A DNA stretch of 64,000 bases, from contig JAZQFH010000046.1 of assembly GCA_045539425.1 (NCBI GenBank), forward strand, positions 4,438 through 68,437, given 5' to 3'. The notes below the pieces were generated by a model that made no database searches, was not told where the DNA came from, and saw only the letters and a program-made list of their open reading frames with translations. Shown in pieces: positions 44,289-54,000 of this stretch. This DNA comes from RUG14871 sp045539425 (lineage in GTDB: Bacteria; Bacillota_I; Bacilli_A; Erysipelotrichales; Erysipelotrichaceae). Numbering within the stretch: the first letter of the stretch is position 1; every line of letters starts with the position of its first letter. The position numbers and the translations under genes were made by a program.

Positions 44289-44942
44289 TTACAGTCTTTT
44301 TAAGATTTCCGGCAGCTCATCAAACGTATCGATATAATCATCTCCACCTTCCTGATTCAGGCCGAGATAGTGGTCTCTGCGGACAACGACATGCATTCCG
44401 GCTGCCTTTCCGGAAGCGATTCCGTTCGGGCTGTCTTCCACAACCAGACATTCGCACGGTTCTACCTGCAGTTTTCTTGCGCAATAGAGGTAGATGTCTG
44501 GATCCGGTTTGGAGCGCGTAAAGTCATCCCCGCTCACCATTAAGTCAAAGTACTCTGCCACCTTGCCTTCTTTCAGACCTGTCTGAACATATTCGAGCGA
44601 AGAAGAGGAAGCACAGGCAATCCGGTACCCCTGCTCTTTCAGCCACCTGACACATCTCTGCGTATCTTCAAAGACGAGATCGGCAAACGGCAGGTGTCTG
44701 CGCTTTTCACTGATATCCGCAATCAGCCCCTGCTTGAAGCTTTCCTTATCCACCTGATCCTCATATCCCGCAATCACTTCATCAAAGATGTCCTTTGTCT
44801 TATCGGAGCAGATCAGCAGTTTCATACGGTCTCCCGGAATCGGGGAGTCAATCGAAATCAGATAGTCCCGTAACAGTTTATTGTCATAGGTTTCGGTATC
44901 AAAGAGCACACCGTCAAAATCAAACAGCACTGCCTTGATCAT
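44289..44942 (-). CDS. HAD-superfamily phosphatase/phosphomutase (beta-phosphoglucomutase-like)
   Basis: 217 residues. Nucleophile motif LFDFDGVLFDTE (Asp8, Asp10), ACASSSSLEYV (motif II Ser), KPDPDIY (motif III Lys) and VVEDSPNGIASGKAAGM (motif IV). A helical cap follows motif I. This subgroup acts on sugar phosphates, either as phosphatase or mutase. Start overlaps the SIS paralog C stop by 4 bases (ATGA), so the two products are co-translated and probably act on successive intermediates. Confidence 0.93.
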   Translation of the reverse strand: MIKAVLFDFDGVLFDTETYDNKLLRDYLISIDSPIPGDRMKLLICSDKTKDIFDEVIAGYEDQVDKESFKQGLIADISEKRRHLPFADLVFEDTQRCVRWLKEQGYRIACASSSSLEYVQTGLKEGKVAEYFDLMVSGDDFTRSKPDPDIYLYCARKLQVEPCECLVVEDSPNGIASGKAAGMHVVVRRDHYLGLNQEGGDDYIDTFDELPEILKRL

Positions 44943-46015
44943 ACATAGCTACCCATCTTTTCATGGAACTGCGGATCGCTCGGGATATTGCAGTCAATGC
45001 CGAGCTCCACGCTGACCCATTTGGTGATGACCTGAAGCGGGATCACATATTCCATGGTAGAGAAATCCCTGTCATCCTTAAACGGATAGCAGAAGGTATT
45101 CGGTGCGTCGATGAAAGTTGTATCGCTTGTGATCATAAACTGATGGGCATGACGCTCTTCCTTGAAGTAGCGGTACATCCGCTTCATTCTGTCATAGTAT
45201 TCACTCTTTGAACCGAGATAGATAATATAGTCATTCTCATAGATGGAATGGTAGATGCCGTGATAGAACTCTTCCGTCTGATATCCGGTCACGGAGCAGC
45301 GCACGCCTTCCAGAATCTTCAGACTTCCTTCATAGACCGCTCCGAGATTTCCTTCATACCCCACAATGACGATCCGTTTGGCCTTCTTCAGCTCGTCCAT
45401 GTTTTGCTTAACCCAGATGGTTGCCTTTTCGGCAATGTCGCTTAAGTTCTCACTCGATGCCAGTAAGCGTTCATACACTTCCTCAATGGCGATCTCATCT
45501 CTTCCACGCAGCTTGGCCAGTTCTCCGGCAAAGACCGTTAAGGTCGCAATGGAACCGATGAAGCCCTTGGTTTTCGGACCGGCGGTTTCCTCTCCGCAGT
45601 TTAACGGCAGGAAACATTCGGCATTATCCACGACCGGACACTCCGGAATCTCCGATAAGCCGATTGTCGGCAGATTATGTTTCATGGCATGTTCCAGTGC
45701 CAGTATCGTTGATGTGGAATGTCCGTACTGGGAGATTCCGATCACCAGTGTACCTTCTTCCACGACGCAGTGATCATCCTTAAACGTCAGCGGATACATG
45801 GCTTCCACCGGTATCTGCAATTCATATTCCATCGCACGTCTGGCCGCCAATGCTGCATGATACGACGTTCCGGAACCGACAATGACGATTTTTCTGATTT
45901 TCTTCTTCAGCGCATACTCCACGGCTTCCTGCATGACTTCACGTTCATCCAGTATCTTTCTTACCGTTGCGCCTGACTCCAGAATGTAATCATAGATATC
46001 TCCTCTGTTACTCAT
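44939..46015 (-). CDS. SIS-domain sugar-phosphate isomerase/deglycase (paralog C)
   Basis: 358 residues. Two SIS domains: IRKIVIVGSGTSYHAALAARRAMEY and LVIGISQYGHSTSTILALEHA, then KRIVIVGYEGNLGAVYEGSLKILE. Glycated-amino-acid or amino-sugar phosphate substrate is plausible from the FrlB/GlmS-C relationship. RBS AGAGGGAC before ATG 46015. It is followed directly by a HAD phosphatase gene and is divergent from the Gfo/Idh oxidoreductase across about 145 bases. Confidence 0.9.
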   Translation of the reverse strand: MSNRGDIYDYILESGATVRKILDEREVMQEAVEYALKKKIRKIVIVGSGTSYHAALAARRAMEYELQIPVEAMYPLTFKDDHCVVEEGTLVIGISQYGHSTSTILALEHAMKHNLPTIGLSEIPECPVVDNAECFLPLNCGEETAGPKTKGFIGSIATLTVFAGELAKLRGRDEIAIEEVYERLLASSENLSDIAEKATIWVKQNMDELKKAKRIVIVGYEGNLGAVYEGSLKILEGVRCSVTGYQTEEFYHGIYHSIYENDYIIYLGSKSEYYDRMKRMYRYFKEERHAHQFMITSDTTFIDAPNTFCYPFKDDRDFSTMEYVIPLQVITKWVSVELGIDCNIPSDPQFHEKMGSYV

Positions 46016-46159
46016 ACACAGTCCCTCTTTTCTATTATCCTTTTATATTATAATATCTGCGGCACTCCCTTTCCTTTGAATATATCCCCTTTTTCCATTC
46101 AATTCATAAATAATGCAGTGCTTCGCTGTATTACAATAACAGTAAGGAGGACTCCTCTT

Positions 46160-47137
46160 ATGAAAATCGGTATCATTTCCACCAGCACCATCATCCCCTG
46201 GTTCTTTGACAGTCTGAAAGACTATCCGGATGTCAGTGTTTCCGCCATCTATTCCCGCACGTATGAAAAAGCCAGACCGTTTGCGGAGAAATACAATATT
46301 CCGAAGATCTATACCAATGAGAAGGAGCTGTATCAGGATCCGGACATTGACACCGTTTACCTGCTCAGCCCGAATGCCCTGCATTACCCGCAGGCAAAAG
46401 CGGCACTCTCCTACGGTAAAAACGTTATAAATGAAAAGCCGTTCTGTGCCACGCTGCGCCAGGCGGAAGAACTCTTTGCGCTGGCGGGAAAGAACCATGT
46501 CTTCCTGTTTGACATGTCCATCTCCCGCGAATACGGACACTTCCAACTGATTCAGAAACATCTTTGTGATCTCGGCAGAGTCCATCTGTTCAAAGCTAAT
46601 CTGAGTAAGTACTCCCGCCGCTACGATGCATTTTTGAGCGGGGAAACTCCGAATGTCTTCTCGGTTGAAATGGAAGGCGGGGCACTGATGGATATGAACG
46701 TCTACAACATTGCGCTTTCCACCCTTTTGTTCGGCTCTCCCGTACAGGTACTCTATGCGGCAAACGTGGAGCGCGGGATTGACACCTCCGGAGAGCTCAT
46801 TCTGAAATATAACGACATGCTGGCGGAACTCTGCGTTTCCAAATGCACGACTGCCCCGAACACCCTTCTTCTGCAGGGTGAAAAAGGTTCTCTCTGTATA
46901 CAGAAAACAATGTCACGTGAAGGAGATAAAGTCATTCTCACAAAACAGAATATGGAGCAGACGGAATTCACTGCCGCATCATCCATCCAGAATATGGAGC
47001 GCATCATCACGTGCCTCAGGGATCACGACGAAAGTATCTACCGGAAGGAGAAGGAAACGGTTCTCACCATCGTCCGGATTCTGGAAGAAGCCAGAAAGTG
47101 CGCTGGAATCTCACTTCCCTCCGACAAAGCGGAATAG
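46160..47137 (+). CDS. Gfo/Idh/MocA-family sugar oxidoreductase
   Basis: 325 residues from the ATG at 46160, which has AGTAAGGAGG upstream; the open frame upstream is not preceded by a site. N-terminal Rossmann fold (MKIGIISTSTIIPWFF, without the strict GxGxxG), the EKPF motif (INEKPFCATLRQA) with the catalytic Lys, and a C-terminal substrate domain (GGALMDMNVYNIALSTLLFG). The family oxidises or reduces sugars and inositols with NAD(P). Divergent from the SIS-HAD pair, so possibly under shared control. Confidence 0.9.
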   Translation: MKIGIISTSTIIPWFFDSLKDYPDVSVSAIYSRTYEKARPFAEKYNIPKIYTNEKELYQDPDIDTVYLLSPNALHYPQAKAALSYGKNVINEKPFCATLRQAEELFALAGKNHVFLFDMSISREYGHFQLIQKHLCDLGRVHLFKANLSKYSRRYDAFLSGETPNVFSVEMEGGALMDMNVYNIALSTLLFGSPVQVLYAANVERGIDTSGELILKYNDMLAELCVSKCTTAPNTLLLQGEKGSLCIQKTMSREGDKVILTKQNMEQTEFTAASSIQNMERIITCLRDHDESIYRKEKETVLTIVRILEEARKCAGISLPSDKAE

Positions 47138-47157
47138 TTTTCCGTTTATCGTTTTCA

Positions 47158-47925
47158 TCAATCAAAGAGTTCAGTCGCTGACTGAATTTTTTCATTTGAT
47201 CCGTTAACTTTTTCCAGATACTCCCGTATCTTTCCTACATCCCCGTCCATGATTTTACATACCGCCGGGAAGTCTCCCTTGATTTTGGAAGAGATGGCCT
47301 GATGGATGTAGATTCCATCCAGCCCGACTCTCGCCGCACCCAGCATGTCGCTTTTATAATCATTTCCAATCATGACGGATTCCTTCACATCAATTCCCGT
47401 CTTTTTCAGCATGATCTCAAAGAATTCCTTCCCCGGTTTTGCGTAACCGTAAGTCGAAGAGAGAAAGACATCATCCAGATACGGCAGTAAGCCGAGTTCT
47501 CTGAGTTCCGTAAGCGTGAAGCATTCCTGCGCATTGGATAACAGAATGACTCTGACTTTCTGCTCTTTCAGATATTTCAAAAGATCCGTCACACCCGGGT
47601 ACAGGCCGAAGCGCTGATAGGAAGCTTTGCGGAACTTCATGGCAAAAGCGTCGATTTCCTCATCACTCAGCGTGACATTTTTCCGCTGTAATATTTCCCG
47701 GAAAATATCGCGCAGTTCAATCTCCGGATACTCTGAATCTGTCCGCTTTTCAAACTCCTCTTGGATCAGCTGAAAATAGAGATCCCGCACTTCACGGATC
47801 TTATATTCCGCATGACAGCTGCGCAAGAGCTGACGGATTGTTTTCCAGAACGCAAAGGACGCTTCATCCGTGCGGATGTCAACCAGAGTTCCGTATAGAT
47901 CAAAAATCACATTCCGATATTTCAT
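47158..47925 (-). CDS. HAD-superfamily hydrolase, YjjG-like
   Basis: 255 residues. Motif I is FDLYGTLVD, with the nucleophile Asp but Tyr in place of the second Asp, as in haloacid-dehalogenase-type members; VILLSNAQECF, YAKPGKEFFEIM and MIGNDYKSDMLGAARVG follow. It probably dephosphorylates a small metabolite. Weak ribosome binding site (GAAGACGG). Its last codons contain the terminator of the convergent Gfo/Idh gene. Confidence 0.9.
   Translation of the reverse strand: MKYRNVIFDLYGTLVDIRTDEASFAFWKTIRQLLRSCHAEYKIREVRDLYFQLIQEEFEKRTDSEYPEIELRDIFREILQRKNVTLSDEEIDAFAMKFRKASYQRFGLYPGVTDLLKYLKEQKVRVILLSNAQECFTLTELRELGLLPYLDDVFLSSTYGYAKPGKEFFEIMLKKTGIDVKESVMIGNDYKSDMLGAARVGLDGIYIHQAISSKIKGDFPAVCKIMDGDVGKIREYLEKVNGSNEKIQSATELFD
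47170..47192 (+). terminator. Terminator of the Gfo/Idh gene inside the convergent HAD gene
   Basis: TTCAGTC (47170-47176), loop GCT, GACTGAA (47180-47186), then T6. It lies within the last codons of the HAD gene on the other strand. Confidence 0.75.
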
Positions 47926-47960
47926 ACCGTCTTCATCATAGCGGAAAAGAGGAAAAAGAA

Positions 47961-47985
47961 AAAGGGGTCTCCTTACGGATCCCCC
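47961..47985 (-). terminator. Terminator of the rpsF-ssb-rpsR operon
   Basis: GGGGTCTCC (47964-47972) pairs with GGATCCCCC (47977-47985) with one mismatch. The minus strand then reads TTTTTCTTTTTCC, 18 bases after the rpsR stop. Confidence 0.85.
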
Positions 47986-48002
47986 TGTGTGTGACTGATC
48001 GA

Positions 48003-48233
48003 TTAGTCTGCTACGTATGGTAACAAAGCCATCTGACGAGCACGCTTGATCGCTGTTGCCAGCATTCTCTGATACTTTGCGCTTGTTCCAGTTACTCTTC
48101 TCGGCATGATTTTACCGTTGCTGGAGATGAAACGCTTTAATAATTCAACATCCTTGTAGTCGATGTATTTGATATTATTCTTTGTGAAGTAGCAAACTTT
48201 TTTACGGCCCTGTCTCTGTTTCTTAAAAGCCAT
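48003..48233 (-). CDS. rpsR: 30S ribosomal protein S18
   Basis: 76 residues, normal length. The signature YFTKNNIKYIDYKDVELLKRFISSNGKIMPRRVTGTSAKYQR and the C-terminal AIKRARQMALLPYV are clear. S18 binds 16S rRNA together with S6. AAAGGAGAT precedes the ATG. Last gene of the rpsF-ssb-rpsR operon. Confidence 0.98.
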   Translation of the reverse strand: MAFKKQRQGRKKVCYFTKNNIKYIDYKDVELLKRFISSNGKIMPRRVTGTSAKYQRMLATAIKRARQMALLPYVAD

Positions 48234-48249
48234 GGAAATCTCCTTTCAT

Positions 48250-48705
48250 CTAGAATGGCAGATCCTCATCCGAAATATCCAGTGACGGTTCAGATGGGAA
48301 ATCGTCCATCATCGGGCTATTATCCTGATAATATCCCGAATTGTTCTGCGGAGTATAGTCGCTCTGATAACCTGTATTGGCACGAGCTTCCGATACTGCT
48401 CTACTCTCTAATAACTGCGCATTGTCGACAGAAACTTCAGTTCTATAAACCCTTTGGCCTGTAGTCGGATTATCATAATTGGATGTCTGGATGGAACCTT
48501 CGATGGAAACCAAAGCTCCCTTTTTGGCATATCTTCCTAAGAAGTCTGCCGTCTGTCTCCAGGCAACACAGTTAATGAAATCTGTCTGGTCTCTGTTAAA
48601 ACGACGGTTTACTGCAACTGTAAATCTTGCAAGTGAAGTTTGTTGTGGTGTTTTTGTGACTTCAACGTCCTTAGTTAATCTTCCAACTAATTCAACTCGA
48701 TTCAT
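48250..48705 (-). CDS. ssb: Single-stranded DNA-binding protein
   Basis: 151 residues. OB fold starting MNRVELVGRLTKDVEVTKTP, followed by FINCVAWRQTADFLGRYAKKGALVSIEGSIQTSNY. Then comes a Gly/Asn/Tyr-rich linker and the acidic partner-binding tip LDISDEDLPF. It coats single-stranded DNA during replication and repair. RBS AAGGAGGC before the ATG; middle gene between rpsF and rpsR as in most Firmicutes. Confidence 0.98.
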   Translation of the reverse strand: MNRVELVGRLTKDVEVTKTPQQTSLARFTVAVNRRFNRDQTDFINCVAWRQTADFLGRYAKKGALVSIEGSIQTSNYDNPTTGQRVYRTEVSVDNAQLLESRAVSEARANTGYQSDYTPQNNSGYYQDNSPMMDDFPSEPSLDISDEDLPF

Positions 48706-48727
48706 TGGTTGCCTCCTTAATTTGAAA

Positions 48728-49021
48728 TTACTGCATTTCTTCCATGTTGACGATCATATGACGAACAACATTCGGGTTAATACGCGCTAAACGGTCAAAT
48801 TCCTTGATCGTATCAGTTTCGCAGCTGACTTTAACGACAACATAGTAACCTTTTTTCATGTGATCAATCTCATAAGCGAAATCTTTCAGACCCCATTCAT
48901 CAACGTTGTCGATCGTGCCGTTTTCATTTGTGATGATGGCATGCAGTGTGTCAACAACTTCCTGACGCTTTGCGTCTTCCAGATCTGCCTTTAAGATGTA
49001 CATTACTTCGTACTGTCTCAT
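48728..49021 (-). CDS. rpsF: 30S ribosomal protein S6
   Basis: 97 residues. MRQYEVMYILKADLEDAKRQEVVDTLHAII, LKDFAYEIDHMKKGYYVVVKV and FDRLARINPNVVRHMIV are typical of S6. First gene of the operon; its AAGGAGG site can pair with a CTCCTT segment in the leader, which hints at control of translation, known for S6:S18 binding to this message. Confidence 0.98.
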   Translation of the reverse strand: MRQYEVMYILKADLEDAKRQEVVDTLHAIITNENGTIDNVDEWGLKDFAYEIDHMKKGYYVVVKVSCETDTIKEFDRLARINPNVVRHMIVNMEEMQ

Positions 49022-49027
49022 TGTGCA

Positions 49028-49064
49028 CCTCCTTATGGTCTATTGGGCATTTCTGCCAAGGAGT
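49028..49064 (-). promoter_or_regulatory. rpsF leader hairpin that can hide the ribosome binding site
   Basis: In the minus-strand RNA, CTCCTT (49063-49058) can pair with AAGGAG (49034-49029), enclosing a GGCA-GAAA-TGCC hairpin (49057-49046). The second arm is the rpsF ribosome binding site. S6:S18 autoregulation of rpsF leaders is established in other bacteria; I could not identify the conserved CCG feature with certainty. Confidence 0.45.
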
Positions 49065-49094
49065 AAATATAAGTTTATACCTACTCGCCCGTAT

Positions 49095-49123
49095 ATTATA
49101 TCGAATTTCATGGCCGATGTAAA
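49095..49123 (-). promoter_or_regulatory. Promoter of the rpsF-ssb-rpsR operon
   Basis: TTTACA (49123-49118), exact 17-base spacer, TATAAT (49100-49095) on the minus strand. The untranslated leader would be about 65 bases. Confidence 0.75.
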
Positions 49124-49201
49124 CAGAAAAAATCGATGAAAATGCCCTTTTCTACGGGCGTTTTCCGCATTCTCCCAAATGCGTTTTTTTCCACTGAAAA
49201 A

Positions 49202-49219
49202 GGAGATATTTCAATCTCC
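49202..49219 (-). terminator. Probable terminator after the ABC exporter gene
   Basis: GGAGAT (49202-49207) pairs with ATCTCC (49214-49219) around 6 bases; TTTTTC follows on the minus strand. It begins 4 bases after the stop codon. Confidence 0.6.
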
Positions 49220-49222
49220 CCC

Positions 49223-50992
49223 TTATTCTTCTTCATAAGCACCATTCCAAAGACGGTAGTAAGTTCCCTTCTTTGAAAGCAGCTCTTCATGCGTTCCTTC
49301 TTCCTCAATGCCGTTTTTCCCTAAGACCAGAATGCGGTCCGCATCTTTGATGGTCGTTAAGCGGTGGGCAATGGTCAGGGTGGTTCTTCCCTTTGCCAGT
49401 TTCTTTAAACTCTTCTCAATCAGGATCTCACTCTCATTGTCCAGTGCACTGGTCGCTTCATCGAGCAAGAGGATCGGCGGGTTCTTTAAGAAGACACGCG
49501 CAATGGCGATGCGCTGCTTCTGTCCGCCCGAAAGCTTGACGCCCCTTTCTCCCACATAGGAGTGATAGCCGTCCTTGAGCTGACGTATGAATTCGTCCGC
49601 CCCGGCCAGTTTCGCTGCCGCAATAACTTCCTCTTCCGTCGCATTGAACTTCCCGTAGGCGATATTCTCAAATACCGTACCGGAGAAGAGGTAAACATCC
49701 TGCTGCACGATGCCGATGGCCGAGCGCAAAGAGTGCAGCGTCACATCCTGAACATTCTGTCCGTCGATGGTGATCCTGCCTTCCGAGACGTCATAGAAGC
49801 GCGGAATCAATGAAGACAGTGTGGTCTTGCCGCCGCCGCTCTCCCCGACCAGCGCCAGGTTCTCGCCCGGTGCGATATCGATATTCAGATGGCTTAACAC
49901 GCGGTTATGGTCATCCGGATATTCAAAGGTGACATTCTCAAAGCGGATATGACCTTCTTTGACTTCCAGTTCTTTGGCACCTTCCTTGTCATAGATGTCG
50001 ATCGGGGTATCCATGATCTGCAGAAAGCGCTCGATGCCGGTGATGCCGGACTGGAACTGCTCCGCATATTCCACGATGCGGCGAATTGTCGCAATGAGCG
50101 AGGACACATAAAGAATATAGGCCACCAGATCCCCGGCATTGATATAGCCTTTTACCAGGAACATGCCGCCGGAAAGGATCGTAACGGAATACATCAGACC
50201 GTCAAATAAGCGCGTGGACATATTGTAGTTCGCCATCGCATAATAGCGCTCTTTCTTGATTTCCTTAAAGAGCTGATTGTCCTCTTCGAATTTCTCCAGT
50301 TCATGCTCCTCCGCCGAGAAAGCTTTAACGACTTTCTCTCCCAGAAGGGAATCTTCAACGTTCGCATTGAGTGCCCCGATCTGCTGGCGCTGCTTCCTTG
50401 TCGCCACGCGGAAATTGTGGCTCAGCTTGGAAGACACGACGACCATGAGCGGTACGCAGGCAAAGATGATGAGCGTGAGAGGGATATTGCTGCGACATAA
50501 GATCGCAAAGGAGACCGTGATCTTGATCAGCGCAATGAAGAATTCCTCCGGACAGTGATGGGCAAATTCCGTGATGTCAAAAAGGTCACTGGTAATCCGG
50601 CCCATGATGGTTCCGATCTTGGTATTGGCATAGTAGCTGTCTGACATGTATTCCAGATGACGGAACGCATCCGTCCGCATGTCCGTCTCAATATAGACCC
50701 CCATGATGTGACCGATTGAGCTCATGTAGTAATAGGCTGCCGCATCCACTAAGCGCAGTACGATATACAGGAATGCCAGCTTTGTGATTAAGGACACCGT
50801 CAGTGAAGCAGGCTCATACATGGCCGTATTGGTCAGTCTGCTCATGATCTTCGGAAGCGCAATATCGCAAAGCGTCGTCAGTGAGGCGCAGAACAGATCA
50901 AAAGCCATGTATTTCCAATACTTCCGTAAATACGGAAAAAACCTTTTCAGCAATTCCCCGGTTGAATACTGTTTCTCCACTGTTCTGCTCAT
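49223..50992 (-). CDS. ABC exporter half-transporter (MsbA/MDR type)
   Basis: 589 residues with the usual order of six helices (about 25-310) then an ATPase domain. Walker A GESGGGKTTLSSLI, Q-loop VQQDVYLFSG, signature KLSGGQKQRIAIARV, Walker B ILLLDEATSALD and His in IAHRLTT are complete, so a homodimer would have two active sites. Membrane sequences near the start (KYWKYMAFDLFCASLTTLCDIALP) match the lipid/drug exporter class. Cargo unknown. RBS AGGAGAGAAGAGG. Separate from the MscS fusion upstream, with a terminator in between. Confidence 0.95.
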   Translation of the reverse strand: MSRTVEKQYSTGELLKRFFPYLRKYWKYMAFDLFCASLTTLCDIALPKIMSRLTNTAMYEPASLTVSLITKLAFLYIVLRLVDAAAYYYMSSIGHIMGVYIETDMRTDAFRHLEYMSDSYYANTKIGTIMGRITSDLFDITEFAHHCPEEFFIALIKITVSFAILCRSNIPLTLIIFACVPLMVVVSSKLSHNFRVATRKQRQQIGALNANVEDSLLGEKVVKAFSAEEHELEKFEEDNQLFKEIKKERYYAMANYNMSTRLFDGLMYSVTILSGGMFLVKGYINAGDLVAYILYVSSLIATIRRIVEYAEQFQSGITGIERFLQIMDTPIDIYDKEGAKELEVKEGHIRFENVTFEYPDDHNRVLSHLNIDIAPGENLALVGESGGGKTTLSSLIPRFYDVSEGRITIDGQNVQDVTLHSLRSAIGIVQQDVYLFSGTVFENIAYGKFNATEEEVIAAAKLAGADEFIRQLKDGYHSYVGERGVKLSGGQKQRIAIARVFLKNPPILLLDEATSALDNESEILIEKSLKKLAKGRTTLTIAHRLTTIKDADRILVLGKNGIEEEGTHEELLSKKGTYYRLWNGAYEEE

Positions 50993-51013
50993 CCTCTTCT
51001 CTCCTGTCTCTTT

Positions 51014-51063
51014 TAAGAAAAACGGAGCCGTTTTTCAGTATTCCCTCTGGGAAAAGCGACTCC
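51014..51063 (-). terminator. Terminator after the MscS fusion gene
   Basis: The minus-strand RNA pairs 51063-51051 (GGAGTCGCTTTTC) with 51036-51024 (GAAAAACGGCTCC) through two G-U pairs. An inner CCC/GGG stem is present and GTTTTTCTT follows. Confidence 0.75.
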
Positions 51064-51079
51064 ATTTGATTATATTTCG

Positions 51080-54000
51080 TTATTCGTTTTCTTTTGTTCT
51101 GTCCGGACTTTTCTCCAGATAGGAGACCGTCACGTTCGCAAACGGAATATTGATGTTGTTTTCCTTGAAGATCCGTAAGATCTCCCGGTTCATAAAGATC
51201 TTGACACCGTAGACATCCTTCTCGTTCGCCTTGGCACTGATGACCAGATTCACGCTGTCCTGACCCAGTTCCTTGACTCCGCCGTAAATCGGCCCTTCCA
51301 GAATTGCCGGATTTTTCTTTGCCAGTTTTGGAAGTTCTCTCTCCAGCACCGCTTCCACAAAGTCCAGATCCTCTCCGTACTCGATTCCCACCGTGATGGA
51401 GGCGATGGAAGTTTCCTTCGTCATGTTCACCACACCGGAGATATCCGAGTTGTTGTAGATCTTGATATTGCCGTCGGCCGCCATGATCTTGGTCGTCCGC
51501 AGGCCGATATCCATGACCGTGCCTCGGTAGCTGTTAATCGTGACGATATCACCGACCCGGAATTCCCCTTCAAAGACAATGAAGAGACCGGCAATGATAT
51601 CCTTGACAAGACTCTGGGCACCGAAGCCGATGACCAGGGAAAGCACCCCGGCACTGGCAATCAGGTTCGCCGCATCCACGCCCAGTAAGTACAGGCAGTA
51701 GAACAGTGCCCCGAGTGTACCGCCATATTTTATCACAGAAAGCAGCAGGTGCGATACTGTTTCGCCCCGTGCACCCAAGAGCGACCCGAAGATTCTTCCC
51801 GGAATATGGAAGATGGCGACCGCGATCGACATGAACATCAGTACGATGGCACAGGCGCTTAAGGCGAAGATGTTGAAGCCCCGATCCCAGTTTCCGCTTA
51901 AGATATAGCGAACGATGGAACCGTCACCGAACAGTCTTCCGGCTCCCAGCACCGTGATGATAACATAGAAAATCAGTATCCCGCCGACAAAGCTCAGCAT
52001 CCGCAGCAGCTTCTGTTCCGGACTCATTTCGATCCATTTGATTGCTCGGTTATCCCACCGTGCCGCTGCCTTGGTGGTTGCGGCAACTCTGCCGGACGGC
52101 AGTAAAACATTGAAGATGGCGGAATCCAGGCCGCTCTCCAGCTCCGCATTGCTCATGGTTTCATACAGGGTTTCCTCTGCCCTGGTGGTCACCGTGACCG
52201 TTCCGGAAAGGAAGAGAATCAGAACCAGGCTGATCAGCGTGGTGATGGCCGCTACCACAAAGCGCGTCGCATACATGCTCCGGGTCGGAACGGTACTGCC
52301 TGCGAAATAGTCTCCCGTATAGTGGAAGTATTCGAAGTAACGCTCCCCGTTATACCGCTGGAAGCCGTAGTAGTCATTCCCCGTAAAGATTTTTTCTGAC
52401 ATTCCCAACTCCGCTGCCGACTTTCCAATCTCGGCACGGTTCGGCGAATAGAGGCAGGTATGCGCATCATCCGTATCAAACAGCAGGATGGATCCGCCGT
52501 TTAACAGTTCGGAAGACAGAATGGCCGAAGCATCCGTTGCGGAAAGTACCCGGTTGATCATTTCCTTGCTGGCTTCCACCTGCAGTAAGGAGCGGTGGGT
52601 GTGTACCGGATTCGCAAATCTCTCCCCGGTCAGACCTTCCGCCTGTGCACGGGAGAGGTAGACCGTATTGCCTTCAGCATCCAGCGTGGTGTAGTAGCGG
52701 AACGTAACACCGATATACTGCGACTGGGCTCCGGTATCATCTTCCATGATGCTCTGGATCAGTTCATCCTTCTTGCCGTCGATAATATCCTGGAACGGAT
52801 AGGACTGATCTTCCGGATTCAGACTCAGCGTAAAGTACCAGTCTTCCGTATTGGTCGCAATGGTTCTGCCATTCTCATCAAAGATATAAATGGAAGTGAT
52901 GAAGTTGTTTGCGCAGAGTTCTTTCAGGCGTTCCGCCGCCTGCACGGAGCGGAGGATACTGCCTTCACTGTCGTAGATATACTCCCGCTCTCCGTCTTCG
53001 TTGATTTTGGTATAGTAGCGGTCCGTCGGCGTGTTCAGTACGGACGGGTCCTCTTCAATCAAATAGGAAATCAGCTTTGCGGTGCTTAAGAAGCGCTGCT
53101 GATAGTAGTCTTTAATAATGGCGTTATTGCGCTGGGATTCCTGATATCTGGCATTGACATCTTCCAGGGCAATGGCGGATTTTTCCGCACTTTCCGAAAT
53201 CTCCAGAAGCGTCTGGGAATAGAAGGAGATGCCGAAGATGATCAGAACGCCGAAGATCATTAACGGGAAGACTTTTTCGAAAATGGAAATATTCAGAATT
53301 GTCTCGCCGCCGTTTTTACGCTTAAATACTTTCTTTTTGGTCTCCACCGTATTGCGGACAAAGTCGTTCCGCACCACAACGGCATAGGCCAGACACAGTA
53401 ACATCACCAGGATATAGCCGGAGATGGACCAGAAGAGAACGTATTTGTTGTTGGAGAAGATCCGGGCGGTCTCCGCCACGGCACAGACCAGTGTCGTACC
53501 GTTGAATTCCTTTGTGACACAGTAATACTTCTCTCCCAGGATATTCTGCATACCGTTATAGCCGTCGGAAAGAGCTTCTTTGGTAATACCCGCTTCCAGA
53601 GCGCTCTTGCCGGTCAGGATGGTTCCGTCATTTTCATAGTAAATAAAGGTTTCCGTTTCCGGATTGACCGCAAAGAGGAAGCCGTCGTTACTGATGGAGA
53701 TGCGGCTTAACACCTCGGATACATCCTTTAAAGAATCAATCTGAATATCCAGCAGATTCGCCTGTGCGCCCAGCATCAGATACACCGTCTGCGACCCGAT
53801 CTGCAGCGGGGAGGAATAGAAATAATAGTTTCCGTAAGTGCTCTTCAGATATACAGGCACTACACCTTCTTCCGCGGAATAGGTCCCCTTGATCAGACGC
53901 TGCACCTGGCGGAACGTAAACATGTTGTTTTCCATGATATTCTTGCCGATGAATTCCTCCGTCGGCGAAATGATCACGTTCCCCGCTTCATCAATGATGA

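Noticed and set aside
46043..46585. 180-codon minus-strand ORF opposite the Gfo/Idh gene
   Set aside because: It is antisense to a clear oxidoreductase gene, and its start has no ribosome binding site.
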